Below are positions 8,223 through 16,248 of a stretch of DNA of 34,802 bases, one piece after another; the stretch's first letter is position 1, and every line of letters begins with the position of its first letter. Where the stretch lies: positions 1-34,802 of the forward strand of contig DASRHK010000130.1 of the NCBI GenBank assembly GCA_035650495.1, in the 5' to 3' direction. Below the pieces are notes generated by a model. That model saw only the letters and a program-made list of their open reading frames with translations. It had not been told where the DNA came from and did not search any database. The DNA comes from DASRHK01 sp035650495 (GTDB lineage Bacteria; Pseudomonadota; Gammaproteobacteria; Nevskiales; Nevskiaceae). Made by a program: the position numbers and the translations under genes.

Positions 8223-9931
8223 TGCGGCAGCCGCAAGCCGATCTCCGCGACCTGCTCGCCCTCCATCTTCTTGACGACGAGCTCCATGTCGCCGAGGCGC
8301 AGACGATCGCCGACCACCGGACGCGGCAACACTTCGCCGAGGAACGCTGCGACCGTCTTGCCTGACGCGGCCTCGGGCAGCTCGACGCCGTAAGCCTCGC
8401 GCAAGGCGTCGGTCGGGGCGGCGGGATCGATCTGGAACTCGCCGAAGAAGCGCTGCTCGGCGGTGGTGTCGGGCTTGGTCGACTTGAACAGCTCGTCGAG
8501 CTCGGGGATCTCGTCCTTCTCGGCGAGCAGCGAGATGTAATCGCCGGCGCGCAGCGCGCCCCAATCCTTGTAGCGCAGCACATGGCCGTGGCGGGCGATG
8601 CAGATCACGCGCGACGTGTCGGCGAGCGCGAGGTTCTTCGGCTTCAATCCGACCAGCGAGCTGTTCGCCGCCAGTCGATAGCTCACCACCTCATAGCCGC
8701 GCTGGCCGGGCAGATCGAGATCGACGCGCTGCACGAGCGCGCTTTGTCGCGGCAGCTGCAGCTGCAGCAGTCGCGCCGCCGGCGCGACGGTCCAGCCCTG
8801 CACGACGAGCGAAACGATCACGATGAAGAACGCGATGTTGAACACGAGCCCGGCGTGACCGACACCGGCGAGCAGCGGAAAGGTTGCGAGCAGGATCGGC
8901 ACCGAGCCGCGCAATCCGACCCAGGCGACGTAGATCTGCTCGCGCCACGGGATGCGGAACGGCAGGAGCGAGATCAACACCGACGCCGGCCGCGCGACGA
9001 GGATCAGCACCGCGGAGATCAACAGCGCCGGGAACGCGATCGCGACCAGCTTGCTCGGCGTCACCAGCAATCCGAGGATCACGAACATGCCGATCTGGCT
9101 CATCCACGCGATGCCGTCGTGGAAGCGGCGGATGCTCGCGTAGGCGCGGATGCGCGTGTTGCCGACGACGAGACCGGCGAGATATGCGGCGAGGAAGCCG
9201 CTGCCGTCGAGCAAGCCGGTGACGCCGAAGATCGACAAGCCGCTGAACAGCGTGAGCAGCGGATACAGCGAATCGGCGAGCTCGAGCCGATTGATCGCGA
9301 CCGTGAGCAGTCGCCCGCCGCCCCATCCCATCAGCGCGCCGATGCCCATCTGCTGCGCGAACAAGGTCAGCGTGTCGCTCCACGCGTAGCGTTCCGGCGT
9401 GACCAGGTACTGCAACACCGCCAGCGTGAGGAACACCGCCATCGGATCGTTGCTGCCCGACTCGATCTCCAGCAGCGCGCTGACGCGGCGATTGAGCGAC
9501 ATCGCGCTGTTCTGGATCAGCGAGAACACGGCGGCGGCATCGGTCGACGCGACGATGGCGCCGATCAGCAGGCCGTCGGCGGGCTTCAATTCGAGCAGCC
9601 ACGCGCTGAACGCGCCGACGATGCCGGCGGTGATCAGCGTGCCGAGCGTCGCGAGCGACATCGCCGGCCACAGGCCGACGCGGAAATCCTCGAGATGCGT
9701 GCGCATGCCGCCGTCGAACAACACGACCGCGAGCGCCGCGGTGCCGGCGAGATTGGCGAGCCGATAGTCGCTGAAGTGGATGCCGCCGATGCCGTCTTCG
9801 CCGGCGAGCATGCCGATCACGAGGAACACGAGCAGCAGCGGGACGCCCACGCGCGGCGTGACCACGCTGGCGAGAATGCTGGTCAGGAACAACACGCCTG
9901 CCAGCAGGATGAGCTGGTTCGAGAATTCCAC
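8219..9931 (-). CDS. nhaP2: K+/H+ (Na+/H+) antiporter of the CPA1 NhaP2/CvrA type
   Basis: Inner-membrane cation/proton antiporter of 570 residues (NhaP2 family about 575). Residues 1-400 hold 12-13 hydrophobic helices with family motifs: STDAAAVF near 129-136 and ESGSNDP with Asn161-Asp162 at the ion site. Then come a TrkA-C/RCK-C-like domain (about 405-475) and a CorC/HlyC-like C-terminal domain (about 490-570), the layout known for NhaP2. The start is GTG 9931; the hairpin repeat 9943-9962 lies just 11 nt upstream and its right arm carries the only GGGAA-like ribosome site. The stop overlaps the Kelch gene stop: CTAG at 8219-8222 ends both genes, one on each strand. Family certain, K+ versus Na+ preference not readable. 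Confidence 0.92.
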   Translation of the reverse strand: MEFSNQLILLAGVLFLTSILASVVTPRVGVPLLLVFLVIGMLAGEDGIGGIHFSDYRLANLAGTAALAVVLFDGGMRTHLEDFRVGLWPAMSLATLGTLITAGIVGAFSAWLLELKPADGLLIGAIVASTDAAAVFSLIQNSAMSLNRRVSALLEIESGSNDPMAVFLTLAVLQYLVTPERYAWSDTLTLFAQQMGIGALMGWGGGRLLTVAINRLELADSLYPLLTLFSGLSIFGVTGLLDGSGFLAAYLAGLVVGNTRIRAYASIRRFHDGIAWMSQIGMFVILGLLVTPSKLVAIAFPALLISAVLILVARPASVLISLLPFRIPWREQIYVAWVGLRGSVPILLATFPLLAGVGHAGLVFNIAFFIVIVSLVVQGWTVAPAARLLQLQLPRQSALVQRVDLDLPGQRGYEVVSYRLAANSSLVGLKPKNLALADTSRVICIARHGHVLRYKDWGALRAGDYISLLAEKDEIPELDELFKSTKPDTTAEQRFFGEFQIDPAAPTDALREAYGVELPEAASGKTVAAFLGEVLPRPVVGDRLRLGDMELVVKKMEGEQVAEIGLRLPH

Positions 9932-9942
9932 GGTGCTTCGTC

Positions 9943-9962
9943 ATTCCCGCGCAGGCGGGAAT
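9943..9962. repeat. REP-like palindromic unit ATTCCCGC-N4-GCGGGAAT
   Basis: A perfect 8 bp inverted repeat with loop GCAG. It belongs to the widespread ATTCCCGCNNNNGCGGGAAT type of short repeat seen in many proteobacterial genomes (often read through as PRRRES-type peptides). It lies in the 91 nt gap between the diguanylate cyclase and nhaP2, 11 nt before the nhaP2 GTG. Confidence 0.75.
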
Positions 9963-9997
9963 CCAGTTTGCAGGGTTTGCGGGAAAACTAGAACTAG

Positions 9998-10017
9998 GCT
10001 CCCGCCTTCGCGGGAGC
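9998..10017. repeat. Second REP-like hairpin GCTCCCGC-N4-GCGGGAGC
   Basis: A perfect 8 bp inverted repeat with loop CTTC. The inner CCCGC/GCGGG core is the same as in the 9943-9962 unit, in the same intergenic gap, 35 nt away. It starts 5 nt before the end of the diguanylate cyclase gap and could act as a weak transcription terminator or 3' end stabiliser for that gene (read on the - strand it is followed by CTAGTTCTAGTTTT). Confidence 0.65.
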
Positions 10018-10022
10018 GACGA

Positions 10023-10973
10023 TCACTCGAACCAGACCTCGACGCGATTGCGTCCCATGCGCTTGGCCTTGTAGAGCGCGGTGTCGGCGTTGCGCAGGAG
10101 CTCGGCGAAGTCGCGCGTGTACGGGCGCATCGAAGCCACGCCGATCGACACGGTGAAGCCGAGGTCGCGCTGCGGCAGCAGGATGTGCTGCTCGGAGATC
10201 TTCTGGCGCAGGCGCTGCGCCATCTCGTAGGCGGGCTCCTTGTTCGCGCGCGGCAGGAGGATCGCGAACTCCTCGCCGCCGAGGCGGCCGACCGTGTCGA
10301 TCTTGCGCACGAAGTCCGTGCAGGTGCGCGCCATCAGGATGATCGCCTGGTCGCCGACGTCGTGGCCGTAGGTGTCGTTGATGCTCTTGAAGTGGTCGAT
10401 GTCGAGCAGCAGCACCGACAGCGGCTCGCTGAATCGGCGTGCGCGCTCGATCTCCTGCGTCGCGACCTCGAGGAAGTGGCCGCGATTGGCGCAGCCGGTC
10501 ATCGGATCGCGCGTCGCCTGCTTGTAGAGCACCGCGTCGCGCGCCTTCTGCTCGGTGACGTCGTAGAAGACGTCGACGTAGCCGCTGATCTCGCCCGACT
10601 CTGCGCGCAGCGCATCGAGCGTGGAGAACACGAAGATCTCGCTGCCGTTGACGTGGCGGCGCGCCTGCTCGGCGCGGTGATGGCGATTGGTGTGCGCGAG
10701 CGCGATGGTCTTCTGCGGCAGGCCTTCGGCGATCGCGCGCTCGGTGAACAGCGTCGCGAACGGCTTGCCGATCACTTCGCTCGCGTCGTAGCCGGTGATG
10801 TTCTGGGCGCCGAGGTTCCAGCTGCGGATGATGCCGGCGCGGTCGAGCCAGTAGATGCCAAACCGGGAGACGAAGCGGACCATCTCCGCATAACGCTGCG
10901 GATCGGTGCGCAGCATCTCCACGCGTCGCGCTTCCTGCTCTGCGCCGGGTGGAGCCGGCGAATGACTGGCCAA
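10023..10973 (-). CDS. PAS-GGDEF diguanylate cyclase
   Basis: Cytoplasmic sensor enzyme of 316 residues that should make cyclic di-GMP from two GTP. A PAS domain spans about residues 25-140 (IYWLDRAGIIRSWN, NITGYDASEVIGK, DVFYDVTEQK), followed by a GGDEF domain (about 145-316). The active site is GGEEF at 232-236, and an allosteric inhibitory I-site RxxD (Arg223-Asp226) lies exactly five residues upstream, so catalysis and product inhibition both look intact. No membrane segment or signal peptide is seen. The start is TTG 10973, preceded by AGGGAAGG on the - strand; Met20 is a shorter alternative. It lies 56 nt downstream of waaA; TAGAAT in that gap is a possible -10. Signal and target unknown. 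Confidence 0.92.
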   Translation of the reverse strand: MASHSPAPPGAEQEARRVEMLRTDPQRYAEMVRFVSRFGIYWLDRAGIIRSWNLGAQNITGYDASEVIGKPFATLFTERAIAEGLPQKTIALAHTNRHHRAEQARRHVNGSEIFVFSTLDALRAESGEISGYVDVFYDVTEQKARDAVLYKQATRDPMTGCANRGHFLEVATQEIERARRFSEPLSVLLLDIDHFKSINDTYGHDVGDQAIILMARTCTDFVRKIDTVGRLGGEEFAILLPRANKEPAYEMAQRLRQKISEQHILLPQRDLGFTVSIGVASMRPYTRDFAELLRNADTALYKAKRMGRNRVEVWFE

Positions 10974-11029
10974 AAGGCCTTCCCTGCCCAGGTACCTACG
11001 GCCGATTCTACGCCTGCCGCGGCGTGAAG

Positions 11030-12283
11030 CTAGTGACCTGGATCAATGATCTGCAACAAGCGGTCCAGCGCCCCGCGATTGGCTTCGACCGCCGCTCGAC
11101 CCGCGCGTCCCATTCCCTGGGCGCGCTTCGGCGCAGCGAACAGCTCGAGCAGCGCGTCGGCGAGCGCGCGCGAATCCGCGATCTCGATGCCGGCTTTGCT
11201 CTGCAGCAGCAGCTCGCGCGCGGGCAGGAAGTTGAACATGTGCGGGCCGAAGAGCACCGGCACGCCGAGCGCGGCCGGCTCGAGCACGTTGTGTCCGCCG
11301 ACACCGACCAGGCTGCCGCCCACGAACGCCACATCGGCAGCAGCGAAGTACATGAACATCTCGCCCATGCTGTCGCCGAGGAAGACCGAGGGCGCCGGCG
11401 CGGGAATGGTCGAGGCGCTTCGGCGCACGAAGCGCATGCCGGCTTTTTCGATCGCCTTCGCGGCCGCGTCGAACCGCTGCGGATGCCGCGGCACGAGGAT
11501 CAGCATCGCGTCGGTCATTTTCTCCAGCACCTGCGCATGCGCCGCCAGCGCCCGCTCCTCCTCGCCTTCATGGGTGCTCGCGGCGATCCACACTGGACGC
11601 GAAGCGCCGAGCCGCTCCCGGAGCTCGCGACCGGCGCGCACCTTGTCTTCCGGCACCGTCATGTCGAACTTGATGTTGCCCATCACCGTCACGCGCGGCG
11701 CGCCGAGCGCGCGGAACCGATCCGCATCGGCGTCGCTTTGCGCGGCGACCATGGCGCAATCGCCGAGCACGCCCGCGATCGCGGTGCGGATGCGCGAATA
11801 ACCGGCGAACGAGCGCGGCGACAGCCGCGCGTTCGCGATCACGAGCGGGATGCCGCGGCGTGCGATCGAGCGGAAGAGCGTCGGCCACAGCTCGGTCTCC
11901 ATCACCACCGCCTGCCGGGGCCGCGCGCGATCGAGAAAGCGTGCGACCGCACCCGGCAGATCGTAGGGAACGTAGCTGTGCCGGACGCGGTTGCCGAGGG
12001 AAGCGACCACCCGCGCGGATCCGGTGGGCGTCATCGTGGTCACCCAGACCTGGCGCTCGCCGTGGCGCTTGAGCAGCGCTTCGATCAACGGCATTGCCGC
12101 GACGCTCTCGCCGACCGACACCGCGTGCACCCACACCGCCACACCATCCGGCGCGGCCTCGACGAAGCCGAACCGCTCGGGAATCCGCTCGCGATAGGCA
12201 CGCAGCTCGCGACTGCGCCAGTAGAGGCGCAGCAGCACGAACGGCGAGAGCAGGTACAGCAGCACGGTGTAGGCGAGCCGCAT
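11030..12283 (-). CDS. waaA: 3-deoxy-D-manno-octulosonic acid transferase WaaA (KdtA)
   Basis: Inner-membrane GT30 enzyme of 417 residues (E. coli 425) that transfers Kdo from CMP-Kdo to lipid IVA at the cytoplasmic face, founding the LPS inner core. An N-terminal hydrophobic anchor (LAYTVLLYLLSPFVLL) is followed by WVHAVSVGES with the catalytic Glu59 and VMETELWP (Glu119, Glu121); the C-terminal Rossmann half contains GGSLVGVGGHNVLEPA. ATG 12283 starts the normal MRLAYTVLLY N-terminus; a longer in-frame reading upstream overlaps lpxL antisense. It is divergent from lpxL with only 34 nt between them, so the two share a compact promoter region. Whether one or two Kdo are added cannot be read by eye. 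Confidence 0.95.
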   Translation of the reverse strand: MRLAYTVLLYLLSPFVLLRLYWRSRELRAYRERIPERFGFVEAAPDGVAVWVHAVSVGESVAAMPLIEALLKRHGERQVWVTTMTPTGSARVVASLGNRVRHSYVPYDLPGAVARFLDRARPRQAVVMETELWPTLFRSIARRGIPLVIANARLSPRSFAGYSRIRTAIAGVLGDCAMVAAQSDADADRFRALGAPRVTVMGNIKFDMTVPEDKVRAGRELRERLGASRPVWIAASTHEGEEERALAAHAQVLEKMTDAMLILVPRHPQRFDAAAKAIEKAGMRFVRRSASTIPAPAPSVFLGDSMGEMFMYFAAADVAFVGGSLVGVGGHNVLEPAALGVPVLFGPHMFNFLPARELLLQSKAGIEIADSRALADALLELFAAPKRAQGMGRAGRAAVEANRGALDRLLQIIDPGH

Positions 12284-12317
12284 GGGCGCGGAGCATACAC
12301 GGCTATCATTCGCGCCA

Positions 12318-13229
12318 ATGAAGGCGCCTCCGTTCAAAGCGTCGCTCCTGCATCCGAAGCATTGGCCGACCTGGCTCGGGGTCGGTCTGCTGCGCGTCCT
12401 CTGCCTGCTGCCGATCGGCGCGCAGATCGCGATCGGCGAGGCGCTCGGCGCACTCACGGGCAAGCTGCTCAAGCGGCGCCGCGACGTCGTGCGCATCAAT
12501 CTCACGCTGTGCTTCCCGGAGATCTCCGAAGCCGAGCGCGAGAAGCTCGTCGACGCGCATTTCAGGGCGCTCGGGGTCGGCGTGTTCGAGGCGGGACTTG
12601 CGTGGTGGGCGAGCGACGCGGCGCTGAGCGCGCGCGGCGAAGCCGTCGGGCGCGAGCACCTCGACGCCGCGCTTGCTTCTGGTCACGGCGTCATCCTGCT
12701 CACCGGCCACTTCACGACGCTCGAGATCGGCGCGCGCTACGTCGCGCTCGGCAACGACTTCCACGTGATGTATCGCCCGTACAGCAATCCCGTCGCCGAC
12801 TGGGTGCTGCACTACTTCCGCCAGCGCGGATCGCGACTGCCCGCGCTCGCGCGCGATGAGCTGCGGCCGCTGGTGCGCGCGCTGCGCGAAGGCCGCGCGA
12901 TCTGGTACGCGCCGGATCAGACACTCGATCCCAAGCACAGCGTGTTCGTCCCGTTCTTCGGCGTGCAGACGCAGACCATCACCGGCACATCGCGGCTCGC
13001 ATCGATGGGGCGCGCGAAGGTCGTGCCGTATTTCCCGAGCCGTGAGAACGGTCGCTGGCGCGTCACCTTCCTTCCCGCCCTCGAAAACTTTCCGACGGAC
13101 GATGAGCGCGCCGACGCCGCGCGCATCAACGCGGTGATCGAGCGAGGCGTGCGCATGGCGCCGGCGCAGTACTTCTGGGTGCATCGGCGGTTCAAGTACC
13201 GGCCGCCGGGCGAGCCGAACATCTACTGA
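12318..13229 (+). CDS. lpxL: Lipid A biosynthesis lauroyl-type acyltransferase (LpxL/HtrB family)
   Basis: Membrane-bound late acyltransferase of 303 residues (LpxL/LpxM about 306-323) that adds a secondary acyl chain to Kdo-lipid IVA. The HX4E catalytic pair is His131/Glu136 in GHFTTLEIGARY; further family marks are MYRPYSNP and APDQTLDPKHSVFVPFFG. An N-terminal hydrophobic helix (about 18-40) anchors it. ATG 12318 is only 34 nt from the divergent waaA start. A TATCAT at 12304-12309 could be a -10, which would give an almost leaderless mRNA. The stop shares one base with the next gene (TGATG). Acyl chain length and position cannot be read, so LpxM or LpxP remain possible. Confidence 0.9.
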   Translation: MKAPPFKASLLHPKHWPTWLGVGLLRVLCLLPIGAQIAIGEALGALTGKLLKRRRDVVRINLTLCFPEISEAEREKLVDAHFRALGVGVFEAGLAWWASDAALSARGEAVGREHLDAALASGHGVILLTGHFTTLEIGARYVALGNDFHVMYRPYSNPVADWVLHYFRQRGSRLPALARDELRPLVRALREGRAIWYAPDQTLDPKHSVFVPFFGVQTQTITGTSRLASMGRAKVVPYFPSRENGRWRVTFLPALENFPTDDERADAARINAVIERGVRMAPAQYFWVHRRFKYRPPGEPNIY

Positions 13230-14239
13230 TGAGAGTCGACGTCCTCAATCCGGACGGTCGCGACGCGCCGGTGGACTATCGCAACGGCGTCGGCGCTCCC
13301 GATGCGCGCACGCATCCGCCGGTGAACTACTGGGCCTATGCGGCCGCGACGGGCGGACAGTTCCATCAAAGCGTCGATGCGGTGCGCGATCCGTGCGACG
13401 CCGTCATCGTGCTGCTGCGCCGGCGCAACGGTCCGGCGATCCGCGCGATCGAGCGGCTCAAGCGCGCGGGCCGTCGCGTGTTCGTCTCCTGGAAAGAGAC
13501 CGGGCTGCACCAGATCGATCAGCAGACGCGCTGGTGGTGGCAGCGCTCATCCTTCCATCGCGCGCTCTCGATCGCGGACGGCGCGGTCGCGGCGACGGAA
13601 GCTTCGATCGAGCGCTATCGGCGTGACGCGCCGAGCCAGTTCCCGGTGCATTTCATCCCCACACCGTATCCGGTCGACGTCGCTGGGTGGGATTTCTCGG
13701 TGTCGAGCGGGCAACGGCGCGGCATCCTCGTCGGCACGCGCGAGTTCGACGTGCCGAGCCGCCGCCACGAAGCGGCGCTCGCGCTCGCGGCGGAGATCGC
13801 GAGCCGGACGAAGGTCCCGGTGACCGTCATGTGCGGCGCGCCTCGTGATCGCGATCGTGTCCGCAAACTCCTGGCCGGCGTCGAGCTCACGCTCGTCGAG
13901 CAGCGGCTGCCTTACCCAGACTATCTGAAGATGGTCGCGCGCCATCGCCTGGTGCTGCAGCTCGATCGCAGCCACGTGCCGGGTCAGGTCGCGGGCGATG
14001 CGTTGCTCTGCCGCACGCTCTGCATCGGCGGCAACGGCACGTCCGAGCAGATCGCCTTTCCGGAATATGCGGCGATGAACGATCACGCGCACGAGATCGA
14101 AGACGCCGCGCGTGTGCTGCTCGACGACGCGGACGCCTATCGCGCCGCGATCGAGCGCTCTCAGCGCTTGGCGATGGACGGGCTCTCGTTCACGTGGGCG
14201 CGCCGATCACTACGGTCGCTGTCGACAGCCACGGCTTGA
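13229..14239 (+). CDS. Glycosyltransferase-like protein, probably LPS core-related
   Basis: A 336-residue soluble protein that I do not place in a named family. The N-terminal half has a short Rossmann-like pattern (CDAVIVLLRRRNGPAIRAI, then RRVFVSWKETGLHQ). The second half resembles a GT-B donor domain: GILVGTREF, VPVTVMCGAPRDRDR, YLKMVARHRLVLQLDRSHVPGQVAGDALLC, CIGGNGTSEQIAFPEY, then a helical tail ARVLLDDADAYRAAIERSQ as in GT4-type enzymes. No membrane segment or signal peptide. It is translationally coupled to lpxL (TGATG) and faces waaC, so a role in LPS core assembly is inferred. Its last 50 bases overlap the waaC 3' end antisense. A non-catalytic GT-B protein is the alternative. Confidence 0.7.
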   Translation: MRVDVLNPDGRDAPVDYRNGVGAPDARTHPPVNYWAYAAATGGQFHQSVDAVRDPCDAVIVLLRRRNGPAIRAIERLKRAGRRVFVSWKETGLHQIDQQTRWWWQRSSFHRALSIADGAVAATEASIERYRRDAPSQFPVHFIPTPYPVDVAGWDFSVSSGQRRGILVGTREFDVPSRRHEAALALAAEIASRTKVPVTVMCGAPRDRDRVRKLLAGVELTLVEQRLPYPDYLKMVARHRLVLQLDRSHVPGQVAGDALLCRTLCIGGNGTSEQIAFPEYAAMNDHAHEIEDAARVLLDDADAYRAAIERSQRLAMDGLSFTWARRSLRSLSTATA

Positions 14240-15206
14240 GCGCTTGCTCCACGGCAGTCACGCTGACCGTGTTGGATCGGTCGCGACGGATCTGCGGATC
14301 GTTGGTGCTCACGAGATGCACCTGATGGGCGCCGACGGTCCCGGTGAGCGCAGGGATGGTCGGGCCGTAGAGCGTCACGGACGGGGTGCCCAGCGCGCCG
14401 GCGAGATGCGCGAGGCCGGTGTCGACGCCGACGACGAACCGCGCGTGCGCGAGCACGCCGGCAATCTCGCCGAGCCGCATGCGCGGCAGCACGCGACCTT
14501 CGAACGGGACGGCGATCCGTTCCGCCGCTTGGCGCTCCTCGTCGTTGCCCCAGGGCAGCAGACAGGCGATTCCTTGCGATCGCAGCCAAGCGCCGAGTTC
14601 CTGCCAGCAGTCCTCACGCCAGCGCTTGGTCGCCCAGGTCGTCGCGTGCAACAGCACGGCGTAGCGCGGTGGCATATCGCTCACCGGAAATCCTTCGCGA
14701 CGCAGCCCGAAATCCGGCGGGCGATCGGGAACGGCATACCCGAGCGCGGCGGCGAACAGGCGTCGCATGCGATCGACTGCGTGCGCCTGATCGTGCGAAG
14801 GCAACCCGATGCGCCGGTCGTAGAACATTGCGGCAAACGGCTCGCGCGCGCTGGCGAAGCCGGGGCCGATCCGCGTGCCGCGCGCGCGGGTTGCGAGCCA
14901 CGCGCTCTTGAGCAGCCCCTGCGCATCGAGCACGACGTCGTAGCGGGTGCGCCGCAGCTCGCCGACGAAATTCCGCCATTCGCCGCTGCGCAGCGCCGCG
15001 AGCGGGTGCTTGCGCCAGCGGCGCAGCTCGCAGGTGACGACCCGCCCGACCGCCGGATGCCACGCCGGGATTTCGGAGAACGCCTTCTCCACCACCCAGT
15101 CGCAAGTGACGTCGGGCAATGCCGATTTGGCGTCGGTGAGCGCCGGCAGCGCGTGGATGACGTCACCCAGCGACGAGGTCTTGACCACCAGGACGCGCAC
15201 GGCCAC
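14190..15206 (-). CDS. waaC: Lipopolysaccharide heptosyltransferase I (WaaC)
   Basis: GT9 enzyme of 338 residues that adds the first L-glycero-D-manno-heptose from ADP-heptose to Kdo. N-terminal VLVVKTSSLGDVIHALPAL is the typical WaaC acceptor-domain start, and VGVDTGLAHLAGALGTP with LYGPT is the ADP-heptose-binding region. Two GTG codons are possible starts, 15206 and 15200; I choose 15206 because GGAAA lies about 10 nt upstream on the - strand. Longer in-frame readings upstream lack LPS-type sequence. The 3' end overlaps the convergent glycosyltransferase gene by 50 bp (14190-14239). It is divergent from the TPR gene at 15291. WaaF is the main alternative, but the TSSLGDVIHALPAL start favours WaaC. 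Confidence 0.92.
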   Translation of the reverse strand: MAVRVLVVKTSSLGDVIHALPALTDAKSALPDVTCDWVVEKAFSEIPAWHPAVGRVVTCELRRWRKHPLAALRSGEWRNFVGELRRTRYDVVLDAQGLLKSAWLATRARGTRIGPGFASAREPFAAMFYDRRIGLPSHDQAHAVDRMRRLFAAALGYAVPDRPPDFGLRREGFPVSDMPPRYAVLLHATTWATKRWREDCWQELGAWLRSQGIACLLPWGNDEERQAAERIAVPFEGRVLPRMRLGEIAGVLAHARFVVGVDTGLAHLAGALGTPSVTLYGPTIPALTGTVGAHQVHLVSTNDPQIRRDRSNTVSVTAVEQALKPWLSTATVVIGAPT

Positions 15207-15290
15207 TGAGCGATTTTTCCAACTGCGCGGAACGAGGAGTTCCACTATATTAGCCGTCCCGCAACGGATTCTTCTCCCGAGGTTTTTGGC
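15207..15290. promoter_or_regulatory. Divergent promoter region waaC / TPR gene
   Basis: An 84 nt intergenic stretch between divergent starts, more AT-rich than its surroundings. It contains TATATT (15246-15251), a good -10 candidate for the TPR gene, without a clear -35; a small inverted repeat GGAAC-N5-GTTCC (15229-15243); and GAGG (15279-15282), the ribosome site of the TPR gene. Assignment of -10 is by eye. Confidence 0.4.
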
Positions 15291-16238
15291 GTGAAAAGAC
15301 ACGGACGCCTGGCTGCCTGCGCGGCGGCAATCCTCTCGATTTGCTCCCTCGCCGCACAGGCCTCGCCGGCGACGGACGAAGCGCAGTCGCTGGTGAACAA
15401 GGGCGACCTGCAGGGCGCGCTGAAGCGCCTCGATCAGCAGCTCTCCAGCGCGCCGCACGACGCCGAAGCGCGCTTTGCGCGCGGACTCGTGCTGATGAAG
15501 CTCAATCGCAACGACGAAGCGCTCAAGGTGTTCTCGGAGCTGACGCGCGACTATCCGCAGCTGCCGGAGCCGTACAACAACCTCGCGGTGCTCTACGCGA
15601 ACATGGGGCAGTACGAGAAGGCGCGCGAAGCACTCGAGGCGGCGCTCGCGACCCATCCGAGCTACGCCACAGCGCACGAGAATCTCGGCGACGTCTACGC
15701 CGCCATGGCCGGCGCTGCGTATTCACGGGCGCTCGCGCTCAACCAGGGCAATACCGCGGCGCGCTACAAGCTGTCGGTGATCAGCCAGCTCGGTCAGGTG
15801 CCGGCGCCGACCGCGCCAGCAGCGCCGACGACGCCGCCGCCCGCAGCCGCACCGCAGACGCTCGCCGTGCAGCCCCCTGCGTCGGCCGGCGACACGGCGA
15901 TCGAAGGCCCGGTCACCGCCGCGCTCAACGAATGGGCGGCCGGCTGGTCGGCGCTCGACGTGAATCGCTATCTCGGCGCCTACGCGCAGGACTTCTCTCC
16001 GGAAGACGGCAGCTCGCGCGCCGAATGGGAGAAGCAGCGCCGCGAGCGCATCAAGAAGGCGACGCACATCAAGGTGACCGCCAGCAATCCCGAAGTCACG
16101 TCGCTCGGCGCCGATCGCGCCCGCGCCTCGTTCGTGCAGAACTACGAGTCCGACACCTATTCGGATCACGTGAACAAAATCCTCGAATTCCGCAACGTGG
16201 ATGGCCGCTGGCTGATCACCCGCGAGTACGTCCGGTAG
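15291..16238 (+). CDS. Exported TPR protein with C-terminal NTF2-like domain
   Basis: A 315-residue periplasmic protein. A signal peptide (MKRHGRLAACAAAILSICSL..., cleavage near AQA-SPA at about residue 25) precedes TPR units from about 26 to 150 (DEAQSLVNKGDLQGALKRLD, EARFARGLVLMKLNRNDEAL, PYNNLAVLYANMGQYEKARE). Then come a Pro/Ala-rich linker (about 163-195) and an NTF2-like domain (about 203-315, ending FRNVDGRWLITREYVR) of the type found in Cds6-family L,D-transpeptidases. The start is GTG 15291 with GAGG 8 nt upstream. It lies 10 nt before the L,D-transpeptidase gene, whose product has a related C-terminal domain, so the two probably work together on the cell wall. No enzymatic motif is seen; a scaffold role is inference. 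Confidence 0.85.
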   Translation: MKRHGRLAACAAAILSICSLAAQASPATDEAQSLVNKGDLQGALKRLDQQLSSAPHDAEARFARGLVLMKLNRNDEALKVFSELTRDYPQLPEPYNNLAVLYANMGQYEKAREALEAALATHPSYATAHENLGDVYAAMAGAAYSRALALNQGNTAARYKLSVISQLGQVPAPTAPAAPTTPPPAAAPQTLAVQPPASAGDTAIEGPVTAALNEWAAGWSALDVNRYLGAYAQDFSPEDGSSRAEWEKQRRERIKKATHIKVTASNPEVTSLGADRARASFVQNYESDTYSDHVNKILEFRNVDGRWLITREYVR

Positions 16239-16248
16239 GTTGACTGTC

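Noticed and set aside
8582..9991. 469-codon open frame on the + strand opposite nhaP2
   Set aside because: Low-complexity His/Asp/Arg-rich shadow; its tail only reads through the REP-like repeat.
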